Shown: one piece after another, positions 9,276-18,922 of the stretch
Layout: each line of letters starts with the position of its first letter
How positions within the stretch are numbered: the first letter of the stretch is position 1
Assembly: GCF_017313765.1 (NCBI RefSeq)
Contig: NZ_JAFLNC010000001.1
Location: 930,001 to 994,000, forward strand
Source of the DNA: Sneathiella sedimenti
GTDB taxonomy: Bacteria > Pseudomonadota > Alphaproteobacteria > Sneathiellales > Sneathiellaceae
Direction of reading: 5' to 3'
DNA length: 64,000 bases
Made by a program: the position numbers and the translations under genes
Notes under the pieces: generated by a model
Seen by the model: only the letters and a program-made list of their open reading frames with translations
Databases searched by the model: none
Told to the model about the DNA's origin: nothing

Positions 9276-9321
9276 CTCGCCAGTATTCGCGCGGTAAAGA
9301 GCCCGGCTGGAAGGATAGTTC

Positions 9322-9921
9322 ATGCGTGTAGGAACGGTAAAGCGAAAGACGAAAGAAACCAATATCGAGGTTGAAATCAACCTTGATGGCACGGGTATCT
9401 ATGATGTCAAGACAGGTATCGGCTTTCTCGATCATATGATGGAACAGCTATCACGCCATAGCCTGATGGACCTGAAAGTGCGCGCGGACGGCGATTTGCA
9501 CATTGATTTTCACCATACAACCGAAGATACAGGCATCGCCATCGGTGAGGCCTTTGCCCAGGCGCTCGGCGACCTGAAGGGTATCCGGCGCTATGCGGAG
9601 GCGCATATTCCGATGGATGAGACCTTGACGCGGGTGGCGCTTGATATCTCGAACCGCCCTTATCTGATCTGGAAGGTGGATTTCAGCCGCGATAAACTGG
9701 GGGAAATGGATACGGAACTCTTCAAGGAATGGTTCCAGGCGTTTGCCCAGGCGGCCGGCATCACCCTTCATGTGGAAAATCTCTATGGCACGAACAACCA
9801 CCATATCGTGGAGAGTTGTTTCAAGGCACTGGCGCGGTCATTACGCGACGCCATAGAAATAGATCCGCGCCGCGCAGACGCCATTCCCTCTACCAAGGGT
9901 GTCCTCGGCGGAAGCCTCTAG
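9322..9921 (+). CDS. hisB: Imidazoleglycerol-phosphate dehydratase HisB
   Basis: Catalyses the seventh pathway step (imidazole glycerol phosphate to imidazole acetol phosphate) in histidine synthesis. At 199 residues it is the monofunctional form without the phosphatase domain of the E. coli protein. The metal-binding His-rich motifs are present: '[11 protein letters not shown]', '[12 protein letters not shown]' and '[12 protein letters not shown]'. A good AAGGA ribosome site precedes the ATG. It opens a tight same-strand run hisB-hisH-GNAT-hisA-hisF-hisE. Confidence 0.98.
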   Translation: MRVGTVKRKTKETNIEVEINLDGTGIYDVKTGIGFLDHMMEQLSRHSLMDLKVRADGDLHIDFHHTTEDTGIAIGEAFAQALGDLKGIRRYAEAHIPMDETLTRVALDISNRPYLIWKVDFSRDKLGEMDTELFKEWFQAFAQAAGITLHVENLYGTNNHHIVESCFKALARSLRDAIEIDPRRADAIPSTKGVLGGSL

Positions 9922-9964
9922 TTTCGAACCGCCGCGTCATTACGCGGAAGAAATTGTACCGGAT

Positions 9965-10606
9965 ATGGAAACAGTAATCATTGACTATGGCTCGGGGAAC
10001 CTCCGCTCGGCCGCGAAAGCGTTTGAGCGTGCCTGCCGTGAGAATAATCTTTCCATGAAGATCAATGTCACCAGTGATGCGGCAGAGGTGGCCGCCGCTG
10101 ACCGGATTGTCCTACCGGGTGTCGGCGCGTTCCGGGCCTGCAAGAACGGCCTGCTCGCTGTGGATGGGATGGTTGAGGCCCTGCAGGAAGCTGTCATTGA
10201 GAAAGGGCGACCCTTTTTCGGTATCTGCGTCGGAATGCAGTTGATGGCGAGCCGGGGAATCGAGCATGGCACGACAGAGGGGCTTGGCTGGATCAAGGGG
10301 GATGTTGTAAAATTAACGCCCAATGATCCGGAGCTGAAAATCCCGCACATGGGCTGGAACGAGTTGCAGATTGATGCTGCTCATCCGCTCTTTAATGGGA
10401 TCAAAAGCGGCCAGCATGCCTATTTTGTGCATAGTTATCATCTGGCGGCACTTGAACCGGATCAGGTTCTGGCAACGGTGGATTATGCGAGCCCGGTCAC
10501 GGCGATTGTCGGACGGGACAATATGATCGGCACGCAGTTTCATCCGGAAAAGAGCCAGGAGACCGGCCTTAGGCTGATCGCGAATTTTTTAAGATGGAAT
10601 CCGTAA
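9965..10606 (+). CDS. hisH: Imidazole glycerol phosphate synthase glutaminase subunit HisH
   Basis: Glutamine amidotransferase that supplies ammonia to HisF; the pair makes imidazole glycerol phosphate and AICAR. The ATG at 9965 gives 213 residues starting '[15 protein letters not shown]', the normal N-terminus; the longer frame from 9899 adds unconserved residues overlapping hisB. The catalytic triad is C88 ('FGICVGMQ'), H193 and E195 ('QFHPEKS'). The partner hisF lies 1.3 kb downstream in the same operon. An unrelated GNAT gene starts one base after this stop codon. Confidence 0.97.
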   Translation: METVIIDYGSGNLRSAAKAFERACRENNLSMKINVTSDAAEVAAADRIVLPGVGAFRACKNGLLAVDGMVEALQEAVIEKGRPFFGICVGMQLMASRGIEHGTTEGLGWIKGDVVKLTPNDPELKIPHMGWNELQIDAAHPLFNGIKSGQHAYFVHSYHLAALEPDQVLATVDYASPVTAIVGRDNMIGTQFHPEKSQETGLRLIANFLRWNP

Positions 10607-10607
10607 C

Positions 10608-11180
10608 ATGGTGGACAAGACCAGACATATTCAACAGCCCGTTATCGAGGCGATCAAGGAATTCGATCCGGCCGATCTTGACGATCTTTGCGAAGCGGCA
10701 GAAGAAGCCATTCTCGATGGAAATGGGTTTGGCTGGCTGACGCCGCCACGCCGCTCGGTACAGGAGAATTTCTGGAAAGGCGTGTTGATGGTCCCGGTTC
10801 GGGAACTTTATTGTGCGCGCTTTGAAGGACGGATCGTTGGTTCCGGCCAGCTTGTTAAACCTTTTCCCAACAATGAGGCCGGCGCCCATATCGCTCAGGT
10901 TGCAACTTTCTTTATCGCACCTTACGCCCGCGGTTACGGCCTTGCCATCGGCCTGCTGGCGGTAATCGAGAACAGTGCACGAGAACAGGGCTTCAAAATC
11001 CTGGAAGTGGACGTGCGCGAAACGCAGACGGCGGCCATTTCGCTACTTGAAGCAAACGGCTATGACAAATGGGCAACCAAGACTAACTATGCCTGGAACG
11101 GGGAGCGGTATGTCGATGGGTATTACTATAAGAAAGAACTGGCGGAGCTAAAACGCGATGAATCTCTATCCGGCAATTGA
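10608..11180 (+). CDS. GNAT-family N-acetyltransferase inside the his operon
   Basis: A 190-residue acetyl-CoA-dependent acetyltransferase by fold. The acetyl-CoA-binding loop is visible as '[20 protein letters not shown]' (about residues 103-122; R/Q-x-x-G-x-G/A type). The later strand '[23 protein letters not shown]' is typical of GNAT motif B. It begins one base after the hisH stop and overlaps hisA by 23 bases, so it is translationally embedded in the histidine operon. The substrate is unknown; a link to histidine metabolism is inferred from position only. Confidence 0.85.
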   Translation: MVDKTRHIQQPVIEAIKEFDPADLDDLCEAAEEAILDGNGFGWLTPPRRSVQENFWKGVLMVPVRELYCARFEGRIVGSGQLVKPFPNNEAGAHIAQVATFFIAPYARGYGLAIGLLAVIENSAREQGFKILEVDVRETQTAAISLLEANGYDKWATKTNYAWNGERYVDGYYYKKELAELKRDESLSGN

Positions 11181-11892
11181 CCTGAAAGACGGTAACTGCG
11201 TCCGCCTGATTCGCGGCGAAATGGAAGCGGCGACGGTCTTTAATACCGATCCTGCTGATCAGGCGCGAGCTTTCAAGAACGCAGGCTTCGAACGGCTGCA
11301 TCTTGTTGACCTGAATGGCGCGTTTGAAGGCAAGCCGGTGAATGCAGAGGCCGTGGAAAAAATTCTGGCGGCGACTGACGTGCCCGCGCAGCTTGGCGGA
11401 GGAATTCGTGATCTTGCCACCATTGCCATGTGGCTTGAAAAGGGCTTGAGCCGGGTTATTCTTGGGACCGTTGCGCTCCGGAATCCGGAGCTGGTGAAGG
11501 AAGCCTGCAGGGAATTTCCAGGGGCTATCGCCGTCGGGATTGATGCCCGGGGTGGCATGGTCGCTGTCGAAGGCTGGGCGGAGACAAGCGAGACCTCGGC
11601 CCTTGATCTCGCCCGCAAGTTTGAAGATGCGGGTGTTGAAGCGATTATCTACACGGATATCGACCGCGACGGCGCATTGCAAGGCGTGAATGTCGAGGCA
11701 ACCCGCGATCTTGCCGCGGCGATTTCGATTCCGGTGATTGCCTCTGGCGGCGTTGCCTCGATCGTCGATATCGAGAACCTTCTGGCGGTACAAGAAAGCG
11801 GAATCGAGGGCGTGATTATCGGCCGCGCGCTTTATGACGGACGGATTGATCCGGCCGCGGCGCTTGACCTCGTGAGGCGCCAAAATGCTTAA
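11158..11892 (+). CDS. hisA: ProFAR isomerase HisA
   Basis: 1-(5-phosphoribosyl)-5-[(5-phosphoribosylamino)methylideneamino]imidazole-4-carboxamide isomerase, 244 residues, a (beta/alpha)8 barrel. The acid/base aspartates are D8 ('YPAIDLKDG') and D129 ('VGIDARGG'). The phosphate-binding glycine motifs 'QLGGGIRD' and 'IASGGVAS' are intact. A GGAG site lies nine bases before the ATG, within the preceding GNAT gene. It overlaps hisF by eight bases. Confidence 0.97.
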   Translation: MNLYPAIDLKDGNCVRLIRGEMEAATVFNTDPADQARAFKNAGFERLHLVDLNGAFEGKPVNAEAVEKILAATDVPAQLGGGIRDLATIAMWLEKGLSRVILGTVALRNPELVKEACREFPGAIAVGIDARGGMVAVEGWAETSETSALDLARKFEDAGVEAIIYTDIDRDGALQGVNVEATRDLAAAISIPVIASGGVASIVDIENLLAVQESGIEGVIIGRALYDGRIDPAAALDLVRRQNA

Positions 11893-12658
11893 GGCGCGGG
11901 TCATTCCCTGCCTCGACGTCAAGGATGGGCGAGTCGTCAAGGGTGTCAATTTCGTCGACCTGATCGATGCTGGCGATCCGGTGGAGCAGGCACGCGTTTA
12001 TGACGCACAAGGCGCGGATGAGCTTTGTTTCCTTGATATCACAGCAACCTCGGACAACCGTGACACCATCTATGACGTCGTGCGACGGACGGCGGAACAA
12101 TGCTTTATGCCATTGACCGTCGGCGGCGGCGTTCGACAGGTAGAGGACGTGCGCAAACTGCTGCTGGCCGGCGCGGACAAAGTGTCGATCAACAGCGCCG
12201 CGGTCAAGCGGCCGGACTTCGTGCGGGAGGCGGCGGAACAGTTCGGCAGCCAATGCATTGTCGTTGCCATTGACGCCAAGCAGACCGGCCCGGACAAGTT
12301 CGAGATATTCACCCATGGTGGCCGCGAACCAACCGGGATTGATGCTGTAGAATGGGCAAGAAGAATGACCGACTACGGCGCTGGCGAAATCCTGCTGACC
12401 TCCATGGACCGGGACGGCACGCGGTCGGGCTTTAATATTCCACTGACGCGTGCGGTGGCCGACGCCATTCCGGTGCCGGTCATAGCATCGGGGGGTGTGG
12501 GCACTCTCGATCATCTGGCGGAGGGTATTCGCGATGGTCATGCGACGGCAGTGCTCGCAGCCTCAATCTTTCATTTTGGCGAGTTTACAATTAAACAGGC
12601 GAAAGAGGCGATGCGCGACGCCGGCATTGCGGTTCGCCTGACAGAGGACGCGGCATGA
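11885..12658 (+). CDS. hisF: Imidazole glycerol phosphate synthase cyclase subunit HisF
   Basis: Cyclase partner of HisH, 257 residues, (beta/alpha)8 barrel. Catalytic aspartates are D11 ('PCLDVKDG') and D130 ('AIDAKQTG'). The phosphate loops 'TVGGGVRQ' and 'IASGGVGT' are present. It overlaps both hisA and hisE by a few bases, in line with a co-translated operon. Confidence 0.98.
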   Translation: MLKARVIPCLDVKDGRVVKGVNFVDLIDAGDPVEQARVYDAQGADELCFLDITATSDNRDTIYDVVRRTAEQCFMPLTVGGGVRQVEDVRKLLLAGADKVSINSAAVKRPDFVREAAEQFGSQCIVVAIDAKQTGPDKFEIFTHGGREPTGIDAVEWARRMTDYGAGEILLTSMDRDGTRSGFNIPLTRAVADAIPVPVIASGGVGTLDHLAEGIRDGHATAVLAASIFHFGEFTIKQAKEAMRDAGIAVRLTEDAA

Positions 12659-13008
12659 GTGAGAAAGAAGGAACCGGCCTGGACAGGCTATATGCAACGG
12701 TGGCGGCACGCAGGGGCGGCGATCCAGAGCAATCCTATACCGCCAGGCTCTACACAAAAGGGAGCGCCAAGATCGCGCAGAAAGTGGGCGAGGAAGCGGT
12801 TGAGCTTGCCATTGCTGCCGCGCTTGAAGACCGCGATGAAATTATTTCCGAGAGCGCAGACCTCCTTTATCATTTAAGTGTTCTGTGGGCCAATGCGGAT
12901 ATTGACCCCGCCGATATCTATGCCAAATTAGAGGCCCGTGAAGGTCAGTCGGGCCTGGCAGAGAAGGCGGCGCGAAATAATGAGGGAGAAAAGAACAATG
13001 GCGTATGA
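12655..13008 (+). CDS. hisE: Phosphoribosyl-ATP pyrophosphatase HisE
   Basis: Hydrolyses phosphoribosyl-ATP to phosphoribosyl-AMP, the second step of histidine synthesis. It is a 117-residue stand-alone form (not fused to HisI). The MazG-like metal-binding helices are seen in '[14 protein letters not shown]' and '[13 protein letters not shown]'. The start overlaps the hisF stop by four bases. The C-terminal tail overlaps the HIT gene's start region. Confidence 0.97.
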   Translation: MSEKEGTGLDRLYATVAARRGGDPEQSYTARLYTKGSAKIAQKVGEEAVELAIAAALEDRDEIISESADLLYHLSVLWANADIDPADIYAKLEAREGQSGLAEKAARNNEGEKNNGV

Positions 13009-13375
13009 TAACGACAACGTATTTGCCAAAATCCTGAGAGGCGAATTACCAAATACCACCGTTTATGAGGATGAAAGCGTTCTCGCGTTCAACGATATCT
13101 CCCCAAGGACACCGATTCACGTGCTGGTTATCCCAAAACGCCCCTACATCGACATGGATGATTTCGTTATCAACGGATCTCCGGAAGAGGTTAGCAATTT
13201 TTTCGCAAAAGTTGTCGAGATTACGCACCAGCTCGGGCTTCGCGAAGACGGATATCGCCTGGTGGCCAACACGGGAAAGAATTCCGGCCAGCTGGTGCCG
13301 CATTTCCATATTCACATCATGTCCGGCAAGCCACTCGGTGAGGCGGGAATGACTGAAGGAATGACGGGCGACTGA
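12998..13375 (+). CDS. HIT-family nucleotide-binding protein (HinT-like)
   Basis: A 125-residue histidine-triad protein, probably a purine nucleoside phosphoramidate hydrolase of the HINT class. The triad 'HFHIHIM' is present near residues 104-110 and the N-terminus 'FAKILRGELPNTTVYED' matches HinT. The ATG at 12998 overlaps the end of hisE by 11 bases and has GGGAGA upstream; an earlier ATG at 12938 would read through hisE. A HIT gene at the end of his clusters is common, though its role there is unclear. The next gene is convergent, with stop codons abutting. Confidence 0.92.
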   Translation: MAYDNDNVFAKILRGELPNTTVYEDESVLAFNDISPRTPIHVLVIPKRPYIDMDDFVINGSPEEVSNFFAKVVEITHQLGLREDGYRLVANTGKNSGQLVPHFHIHIMSGKPLGEAGMTEGMTGD

Positions 13376-15094
13376 TCAGACCGTGAAATACGGGAGGCGG
13401 CGGGCGTTTTTTACAATGTAAATGCCGAGTGGTTCAACCCGACCGCGGATGTCCACGCTTTCATGTTGAAGTTCTGAAAAATCCTCCGCCACAAGATTTG
13501 CCACCTTGTCCGAGAAAATAAGCTGGCTGGAATATTCCTTGGTAAGTGCTTCAAGGCGGCTTGCCGTGTTAACTGGGTCGCCGATTGCCGTGACTGAAGT
13601 GGCGCTGCCATAACCCATCTGACCGACAATGACCTGCCCGACATGGATGCCAATCCCGATTTTTAGGGGGGCCGGTAGATCCAGTTTGAGGTTCTGGTTC
13701 ATGATCTCAAGCTCTTCGGCCATTGACCGTGCGGCATTTAAGGCCATGCGACTAGCAGTCTTGCTGTTTTCGTTGAGGCCGAAGAGCGCCATGACGCCAT
13801 CCCCAATGAATTTATCCAGATGCCCGCCATTTTGCTCGATCGCCTCGCCCATATGGCGGAAATACTGGTTGATTACGAACACCACATCATAAGGCAGCTT
13901 CTGTTCAGAGAATTTGGTGAAAGCCCGTAAATCAGCAAACAGGATTGCGATCTCCCTCTCCTGTCCCTGGAGATAGGCGGGTTGGTTGAAGGCTTGGCGT
14001 ACGGTTGCGGTGGCCGGCAGCAGCGGGATAACAGATATATCCCCGCTCGGAATGCTCTGGCAGGCGAGGCGGGTTCCCTCCGGGGCGCCCACGCGGCGAA
14101 GCACAGCAATTTCCTTGTCGCTTGGCGGGTTTAGTTTATCCCAACCCTCCGTGATGCGGACGCGACAAGTGGAGCAACGTCCACGTCCGCCGCAAACCGA
14201 CGCGTGTGGAATATTGCCAAGTTGGCTTGCCTCAAGGATTGAAAGACCAGGGGCGGCCAGAACGACTTTCTCTTCGGGGTAGGAAATGACATTAACCTTC
14301 CGTCGGCGATAGCGGATAGTCCAGTAGACCCGACTGATGACTAACAGGCCAAGAGCCGCAAACATCACTTGAAATCCGATATCCCGGGTCGAATACGCCC
14401 ATCCAATAAGGTCGGGGGGAAGATTGAGGCGGGCAAAAAACGCGTCTCGCCATTCTGTATCGGCGAATAGCCGTTCTGCCTCGTTTGCGCCGTTGATGAA
14501 TCCGCTTAACGAGAGAACCGGCAGTATCAGCGCAAGACTATAAAGGACAGGTAGTATTTTTCCATACCAGGGCTTTAGTCGGAGCCAGAAATGCACACCC
14601 AGACATCCGTGAACCCAGGCGATAATCAGCGCGACGCTTTGCAGCAGCGCCTGGATCGGGGTCGCTATCCACAGGCTGAACAGCACATAGCTATAGCTGT
14701 CTTCGATGCCATATACTTCATGGGCGACCCGTGTGCCGATGATATGCAGGACCAGCAGCGGCGGAATCAAAAGTCCGAGGATTATCTGAAATATATCCCT
14801 GCCAGCCAGGCGTCGGTACGAGCGATGCCGAAGAAGCTTGTAGAATACCAGGGCAATGTGAAGGATGATGGCGCCGAGCAATAATATGGTGCCGGGAACG
14901 CTGCGCCAGAAGGCTAGGAATATATCCCGGCCCACCTCCATCGCATTCAGCGAGATAAGCCCTAAGGCATGATTGAGAAGATGACCGGTTAGGAAGATCA
15001 TCAGCACAAGGCCGCTTGCCAGCCGAATCCGATCCGGCCGAAGGGCCATTCGGAACGATAGTGCGAAACGTTTCAGGCCCTTTGCTGTTTTCAT
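13376..15094 (-). CDS. Adenylate cyclase fused to SDH-like membrane anchor and 2Fe-2S ferredoxin domain
   Basis: A 572-residue three-part protein. Residues about 22-262 carry roughly six membrane helices with spaced histidines (H38, H42, H79, H117, H125, H162, H168), like the heme-b binding anchors of succinate dehydrogenase. Residues about 268-355 form a plant-type 2Fe-2S ferredoxin domain with C301, C307, C310 and C345. Residues about 378-565 form a class III cyclase with metal aspartates D388 and D432, adenine-selecting K428 and D506, and transition-state N509 and R513, so catalysis looks intact. Known relative: CyaC of Sinorhizobium, described as a quinone-responsive, heme-anchored cyclase. 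The inference is cAMP production under control of respiratory redox state. Confidence 0.88.
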   Translation of the reverse strand: MKTAKGLKRFALSFRMALRPDRIRLASGLVLMIFLTGHLLNHALGLISLNAMEVGRDIFLAFWRSVPGTILLLGAIILHIALVFYKLLRHRSYRRLAGRDIFQIILGLLIPPLLVLHIIGTRVAHEVYGIEDSYSYVLFSLWIATPIQALLQSVALIIAWVHGCLGVHFWLRLKPWYGKILPVLYSLALILPVLSLSGFINGANEAERLFADTEWRDAFFARLNLPPDLIGWAYSTRDIGFQVMFAALGLLVISRVYWTIRYRRRKVNVISYPEEKVVLAAPGLSILEASQLGNIPHASVCGGRGRCSTCRVRITEGWDKLNPPSDKEIAVLRRVGAPEGTRLACQSIPSGDISVIPLLPATATVRQAFNQPAYLQGQEREIAILFADLRAFTKFSEQKLPYDVVFVINQYFRHMGEAIEQNGGHLDKFIGDGVMALFGLNENSKTASRMALNAARSMAEELEIMNQNLKLDLPAPLKIGIGIHVGQVIVGQMGYGSATSVTAIGDPVNTASRLEALTKEYSSQLIFSDKVANLVAEDFSELQHESVDIRGRVEPLGIYIVKNARRLPYFTV

Positions 15095-15110
15095 TCGGTA
15101 TGCCTTTGTT

Positions 15111-16109
15111 TTAAACGGCTGCCAATTTCTGTTGTAGAAGCTCCTTCAAATCCGTTGTCGGCCGGGCGCCGTAATGGCTGATCACTTCTGCCGCCGCCAT
15201 GGCGCCTATCCGTCCGCTCATCGCGAGGTCGTGGCCATTGGTAAAGCCGTAGAGGAAACCGGCCGCAAAAAGATCGCCCGCGCCAGTGGTGTCGACAACC
15301 TCAATATCGGTATCCGCCGGGATGGCATGGACTTCCGACCCTTGAACGATGACGGAGCCTTTTTCACTGCGGGTAAGGCAGGCAATCTCCACCTGTCCAC
15401 GCACGGTATCTAGCGCGTCGTCAAAACTCTGCGTTTCATAGAGGGATTTAATTTCATCCTCATTGGCAAAGAGAATATCGACCCCTTCCTTGATAAACTC
15501 CTGAAATTCCGTGCGGTAGCGATCGACGCAGAAGCTGTCAGAGAGGGTAAGCGAGACCCGCTGTCCCGCGGCATGTGCAATTTCCGCCGCTTTGCGAAAC
15601 GCCTGCTTGCCATTTTCGGGATCCCACAGATAGCCTTCCATATAGGTGACTTTGGAGGCAGCGATGATCTCCGGGTCAATGTCTTCCGGCCCAAGCTCGA
15701 TACAGGCGCCGAGATAGGTGTTCATTGTGCGGTGCGCGTCCGGTGTCACGAGAATGAGGCTGCGGGCTGTTGCCGCGCCGTTCGTTGATTTCGTGGTTTC
15801 GAATGTGACGCCGGCGGCGCGGATGTCATGGGTGAAAATGTCCCCGAGCTGGTCATTGCGGACCTTGCCGATATAGGCACATTTTCCGCCAAGAGAGGCC
15901 ACACCCGCGGCCGTATTGCCTGCCGACCCGCCGGACATCTCGATCGCTGACTGCATCTTCGCATACAGCTCCTCGGCACGCGCCATATCGATCAGGTTCA
16001 TGGAATTCTTGGTCAGGTTTTCCGCTGCCAGAAAGGCATCGTCCGCTTTACTGATCACATCGACAATGGCATTGCCAATACAGGTTGTGTCAAACATCCG
16101 CTTCGTCAT
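15111..16109 (-). CDS. PfkB-family carbohydrate/adenosine kinase
   Basis: A 332-residue ribokinase-fold kinase. Signature 1 is 'GGSAGNTAAG' at residues 60-69; the catalytic base is D279 in 'DTTGAGDLFAAGF'. Alphaproteobacterial homologues are often annotated as adenosine kinase. A substrate of adenosine or another nucleoside is plausible but not decidable here; ribose or fructose derivatives are alternatives. The ATG at 16109 gives the normal start 'FDTTCIGNAIVD'; a longer frame to 16169 has no support. It is divergent from the amidase gene. Confidence 0.87.
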   Translation of the reverse strand: MTKRMFDTTCIGNAIVDVISKADDAFLAAENLTKNSMNLIDMARAEELYAKMQSAIEMSGGSAGNTAAGVASLGGKCAYIGKVRNDQLGDIFTHDIRAAGVTFETTKSTNGAATARSLILVTPDAHRTMNTYLGACIELGPEDIDPEIIAASKVTYMEGYLWDPENGKQAFRKAAEIAHAAGQRVSLTLSDSFCVDRYRTEFQEFIKEGVDILFANEDEIKSLYETQSFDDALDTVRGQVEIACLTRSEKGSVIVQGSEVHAIPADTDIEVVDTTGAGDLFAAGFLYGFTNGHDLAMSGRIGAMAAAEVISHYGARPTTDLKELLQQKLAAV

Positions 16110-16207
16110 AATATTCTCGCTCGTTACTCCGGCATCGGGCGAGTATAGTCGCTCGGCCCGCCGGGGCAAGAAAGCTTTGCGTCGTAGTGTGATTTATGGG
16201 GATATGG

Positions 16208-17629
16208 ATGTCGGATCTAGTAAAAATGACCGCAACGGAGGTTGTCGGCCTCCTGAAAGAGGGAAAAGTCTCGCCGGGTGAACTTCTGGACGCGTCCGAG
16301 GCGCGGATCAAGGAAACGGACGAAGCGGTCAATGCGATGCCGACATTGTGCTTCGATCGCGCGCGCGCCCATGCGGCCCGCCTGGAAAAGGAAAGTGTCG
16401 CCGATCGCCCGAATATGCATCTGCATGGCCTGCCGGTCGCCATCAAGGACCTGACCCCGGTCAAGGATGTGCGGTTCACCTCCGGCTCTCCTATATTCGC
16501 GGACCGATTTGCCGACTATTCCGATGTGATGGTCGAGCGGCTGGAAGAGCGGGGCGGCCTCGTCGTCGGTAAATCAAACACGCCGGAATTCGGTGCGGGG
16601 GGCCAGACTTTCAACGAGGTTTTCGGAACAACGACCAACCCGTGGAATACGGACCTGACGCCGGGTGGATCCTCGGGTGGTGCCGCTGTCGCGCTCGCCA
16701 CGGGCCAGGTTTGGCTTGCTCAGGGCAGTGATTTGGGGGGTAGCCTTCGCACTCCTGCGAGCTTTACCGGCATTGTCGGTCTTCGGCCTTCTCCGAAACG
16801 GGTGGCCCACGGCCCGCTTCGCCTGCCATTCTCGACTTATTCCGTGGAAGGACCAATGGGTCGCAACGTGCCCGATACAGCCTTGCTGCTGGACATGATG
16901 TCGGGTGCGCATACGCTGGATCCCAGTAGCTTGCCGGCACCGGAAGTGTCCTACGTCGACAGCCTGAAAAGCATCCCGAAATTCGGTCGTGTCGCGTACA
17001 GCCCCGACCTCGGCCAATGCCCTGTCGATCCGGAGGTTGCCGAGATATGCGCGAAGGCGGCGGCGGATTTTATTCGCTATTGCGACGGTGTTGATGAGGC
17101 CTGCCCCGACCTTCATGACGCAGAGGAAATTTTTCAGATTCTCCGTGCACAGATTTTTATCGCCAATCACGCGCCGCTTCTTGCAGAACATCGTGACAAG
17201 CTCAAGCCGGAAGTTATCTGGAATATCGAGAAAGGCGCGAAGCTTAATGCGGACGACATTGGCGCGGCACAGCGGGCGCAGGGCGATCTTTACCAGCGGG
17301 TTGTTAAATTTTTCTCCGAGTATGACTTTTTGCTCACGCCGACTTCCATCGTTCCCGCCTTTCCTCACAATATGCGGTATGTTGAGGAAGTAAACGGGGT
17401 GAAGTTCGACAATTACATGTCTTGGCTGGCGCTTCCTTCCATGATCACCGTGACCAATTGTCCGGCCATATCGATTCCTTGCGGGTTCACAAAAAGTGGC
17501 CTGCCCGTCGGGTTGCAGATCGTGGGGCCTAATGCGCGCGAAGACCGCGTGCTTCAGGCAGCCTATGCGTTTGAGCGCGACCATGACTATGCAGCGCGGG
17601 TGCCGATTGATCCGATTACACCGTCATAA
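16208..17629 (+). CDS. Amidase-signature family hydrolase
   Basis: A 473-residue amidase-signature enzyme that hydrolyses a carboxamide (or acts as a GatA-like amidase). With the ATG at 16208, favoured by GGGGA five bases upstream, the Ser-cisSer-Lys triad is K80 ('AIKDLTPV'), S155 ('PGGSSGG') and S179 ('GSDLGGSLRTPASF'). An ATG four codons earlier lacks a ribosome site. No gatB or gatC neighbour exists, so this is more likely a free catabolic amidase than the tRNA-dependent amidotransferase subunit. Confidence 0.93.
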   Translation: MSDLVKMTATEVVGLLKEGKVSPGELLDASEARIKETDEAVNAMPTLCFDRARAHAARLEKESVADRPNMHLHGLPVAIKDLTPVKDVRFTSGSPIFADRFADYSDVMVERLEERGGLVVGKSNTPEFGAGGQTFNEVFGTTTNPWNTDLTPGGSSGGAAVALATGQVWLAQGSDLGGSLRTPASFTGIVGLRPSPKRVAHGPLRLPFSTYSVEGPMGRNVPDTALLLDMMSGAHTLDPSSLPAPEVSYVDSLKSIPKFGRVAYSPDLGQCPVDPEVAEICAKAAADFIRYCDGVDEACPDLHDAEEIFQILRAQIFIANHAPLLAEHRDKLKPEVIWNIEKGAKLNADDIGAAQRAQGDLYQRVVKFFSEYDFLLTPTSIVPAFPHNMRYVEEVNGVKFDNYMSWLALPSMITVTNCPAISIPCGFTKSGLPVGLQIVGPNAREDRVLQAAYAFERDHDYAARVPIDPITPS

Positions 17630-17710
17630 ACCCTAAAAATCTTGCACAGGAGTCAGGTAGCGCTTACATGAACCGGAGTAAATTTGATTTAACAAGCAAG
17701 AGGACGCATT

Positions 17711-18397
17711 TTGTTTTCTGCAATTAGCAAGGCCATCAGGCAGCTCGATGACAAGGCGTTTCGCTCGGTTTTATTGAAAGCCCTGGCGTTGACCGCTGGT
17801 ATTTTCATTCTCGTCGGCTTTGGTGCGTCCGAGGCATTTTCACTTGTGCCCGAGTTCGAGTATGGCTGGCTTAACACGGTTATCAGCTTTCTGGCCGGCC
17901 TCGGGTTTCTGCTCGGCGGGTTTTTCCTTTTTCCACTGGTAATCAGTGCCCTGATCGGTCTCTTTCTGGATGATATCTCCGATGCGGTCGAGAGAAAGCA
18001 CTATCCACAGGATGATCCGGCGCATGATTTGCCGATCCTGTCGAGTATCTGGGATGCGGTTAAATTCCTCGCCCTAGTCATCGCCTGCAATCTCATTGTG
18101 CTGCCGCTCTATTTCATCCCGGTGATTAATCTTTTCGTCTATTACCTGTTGAACGGCTATCTGATCTCGCGCGAATATTTCCAGATGGTGGCGATCCGCC
18201 ACCACGATGTGGAGGAAGTGACCCGTCTTCGAAAGACCAATGCGTCGGAACTTTATCTGATGGGCATTGTCATTGCGTTCTCACTCACCATTCCGATCCT
18301 TAACCTGATCGCGCCGATCATTGCGACAGCGGCGATGGTCCATCTCTATAAGAAACGTGTCGGCAGCGTGCCCAAGAGCAGGGAACTGGTTGCCTGA
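17711..18397 (+). CDS. EI24/CysZ-like integral membrane protein
   Basis: A 228-residue membrane protein with about four hydrophobic segments (residues about 20-45, 58-85, 118-150, 178-210) and the family pattern 'LSSIWDAVKFLALVI...PVINLFVYYLLNGYLISREYF'. CysZ in E. coli is a sulfate permease, but many relatives are uncharacterised, so transport of sulfate is not claimed. The likely start is TTG, with AAGAGGA upstream and no in-frame ATG nearby. The stop codon overlaps the ATG of the next lipoprotein gene by one base (TGATG). Confidence 0.8.
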   Translation: MFSAISKAIRQLDDKAFRSVLLKALALTAGIFILVGFGASEAFSLVPEFEYGWLNTVISFLAGLGFLLGGFFLFPLVISALIGLFLDDISDAVERKHYPQDDPAHDLPILSSIWDAVKFLALVIACNLIVLPLYFIPVINLFVYYLLNGYLISREYFQMVAIRHHDVEEVTRLRKTNASELYLMGIVIAFSLTIPILNLIAPIIATAAMVHLYKKRVGSVPKSRELVA

Positions 18398-18897
18398 TGA
18401 AGAAGGCCCTTGCGATCTTTGTCGTACTCACCCTGGGGTTGTCGGCCTGTGCGCAATCACCTGCAACGGTAAAAACGGACGCCGCTCCTCCGAAAACTGC
18501 CGTTTCTTCTCAACCGGCAAAGCCTGCCGTGACTCAATCACCGACTCCAAAGGAAACTCCCAAGCCGCCGGTTGTTGCGGCGATTAAGCCCCGCGCCCAG
18601 ATAGAGCCAACGGTTGTTGTCGGTAAAACTGCAGTTGAGATACAAGGGGCGTTTGGCGATCCCAACCTAAGGCGAATAGATAGTCCCGCCGAAGTCTGGC
18701 AGTATCTCGCGCAGGAATGTGCGATGCATCTTTTCTTTTATCCCGGACCCTCGGGTAAGGGACTTGTAGTTCGCCATATCGCCATTAACGGTCGGAGTGT
18801 CGATACCTTCTCGGATCTTGACCGCAAGCAATGCTTCAATGATCATTTAAAGGCAGTCGGCGCGGAAGAAGCCTTTATCGCCAGGAAGGCGTCCTGA
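18397..18897 (+). CDS. Putative lipoprotein, proline/lysine-rich N-terminal linker
   Basis: A 166-residue protein with a lipoprotein signal peptide (lipobox LSAC, cysteine at residue 17). A low-complexity Ala/Pro/Thr/Lys spacer of about 45 residues (17-65) follows. The C-terminal region of about 100 residues has a SmpA/BamE-like start ('VGKTAVEIQGAFGDPNLRRIDSPAEVWQYL'). That pattern, together with two conserved-looking cysteines (C111 region and near the end), suggests a small folded periplasmic domain. It overlaps the upstream EI24 gene by one base and is probably co-expressed with it. The function is unknown. Confidence 0.72.
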   Translation: MKKALAIFVVLTLGLSACAQSPATVKTDAAPPKTAVSSQPAKPAVTQSPTPKETPKPPVVAAIKPRAQIEPTVVVGKTAVEIQGAFGDPNLRRIDSPAEVWQYLAQECAMHLFFYPGPSGKGLVVRHIAINGRSVDTFSDLDRKQCFNDHLKAVGAEEAFIARKAS

Positions 18898-18922
18898 TGC
18901 CAGACCGTCGCTGTGTCCTGTA

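Noticed and set aside
9213-9321. Histidine attenuator leader
   Set aside because: No run of His codons or alternative hairpins is seen before hisB.
16574-17584. A 336-codon minus-strand frame opposite the amidase
   Set aside because: It is a mirror of the amidase codons with no motif or ribosome site.
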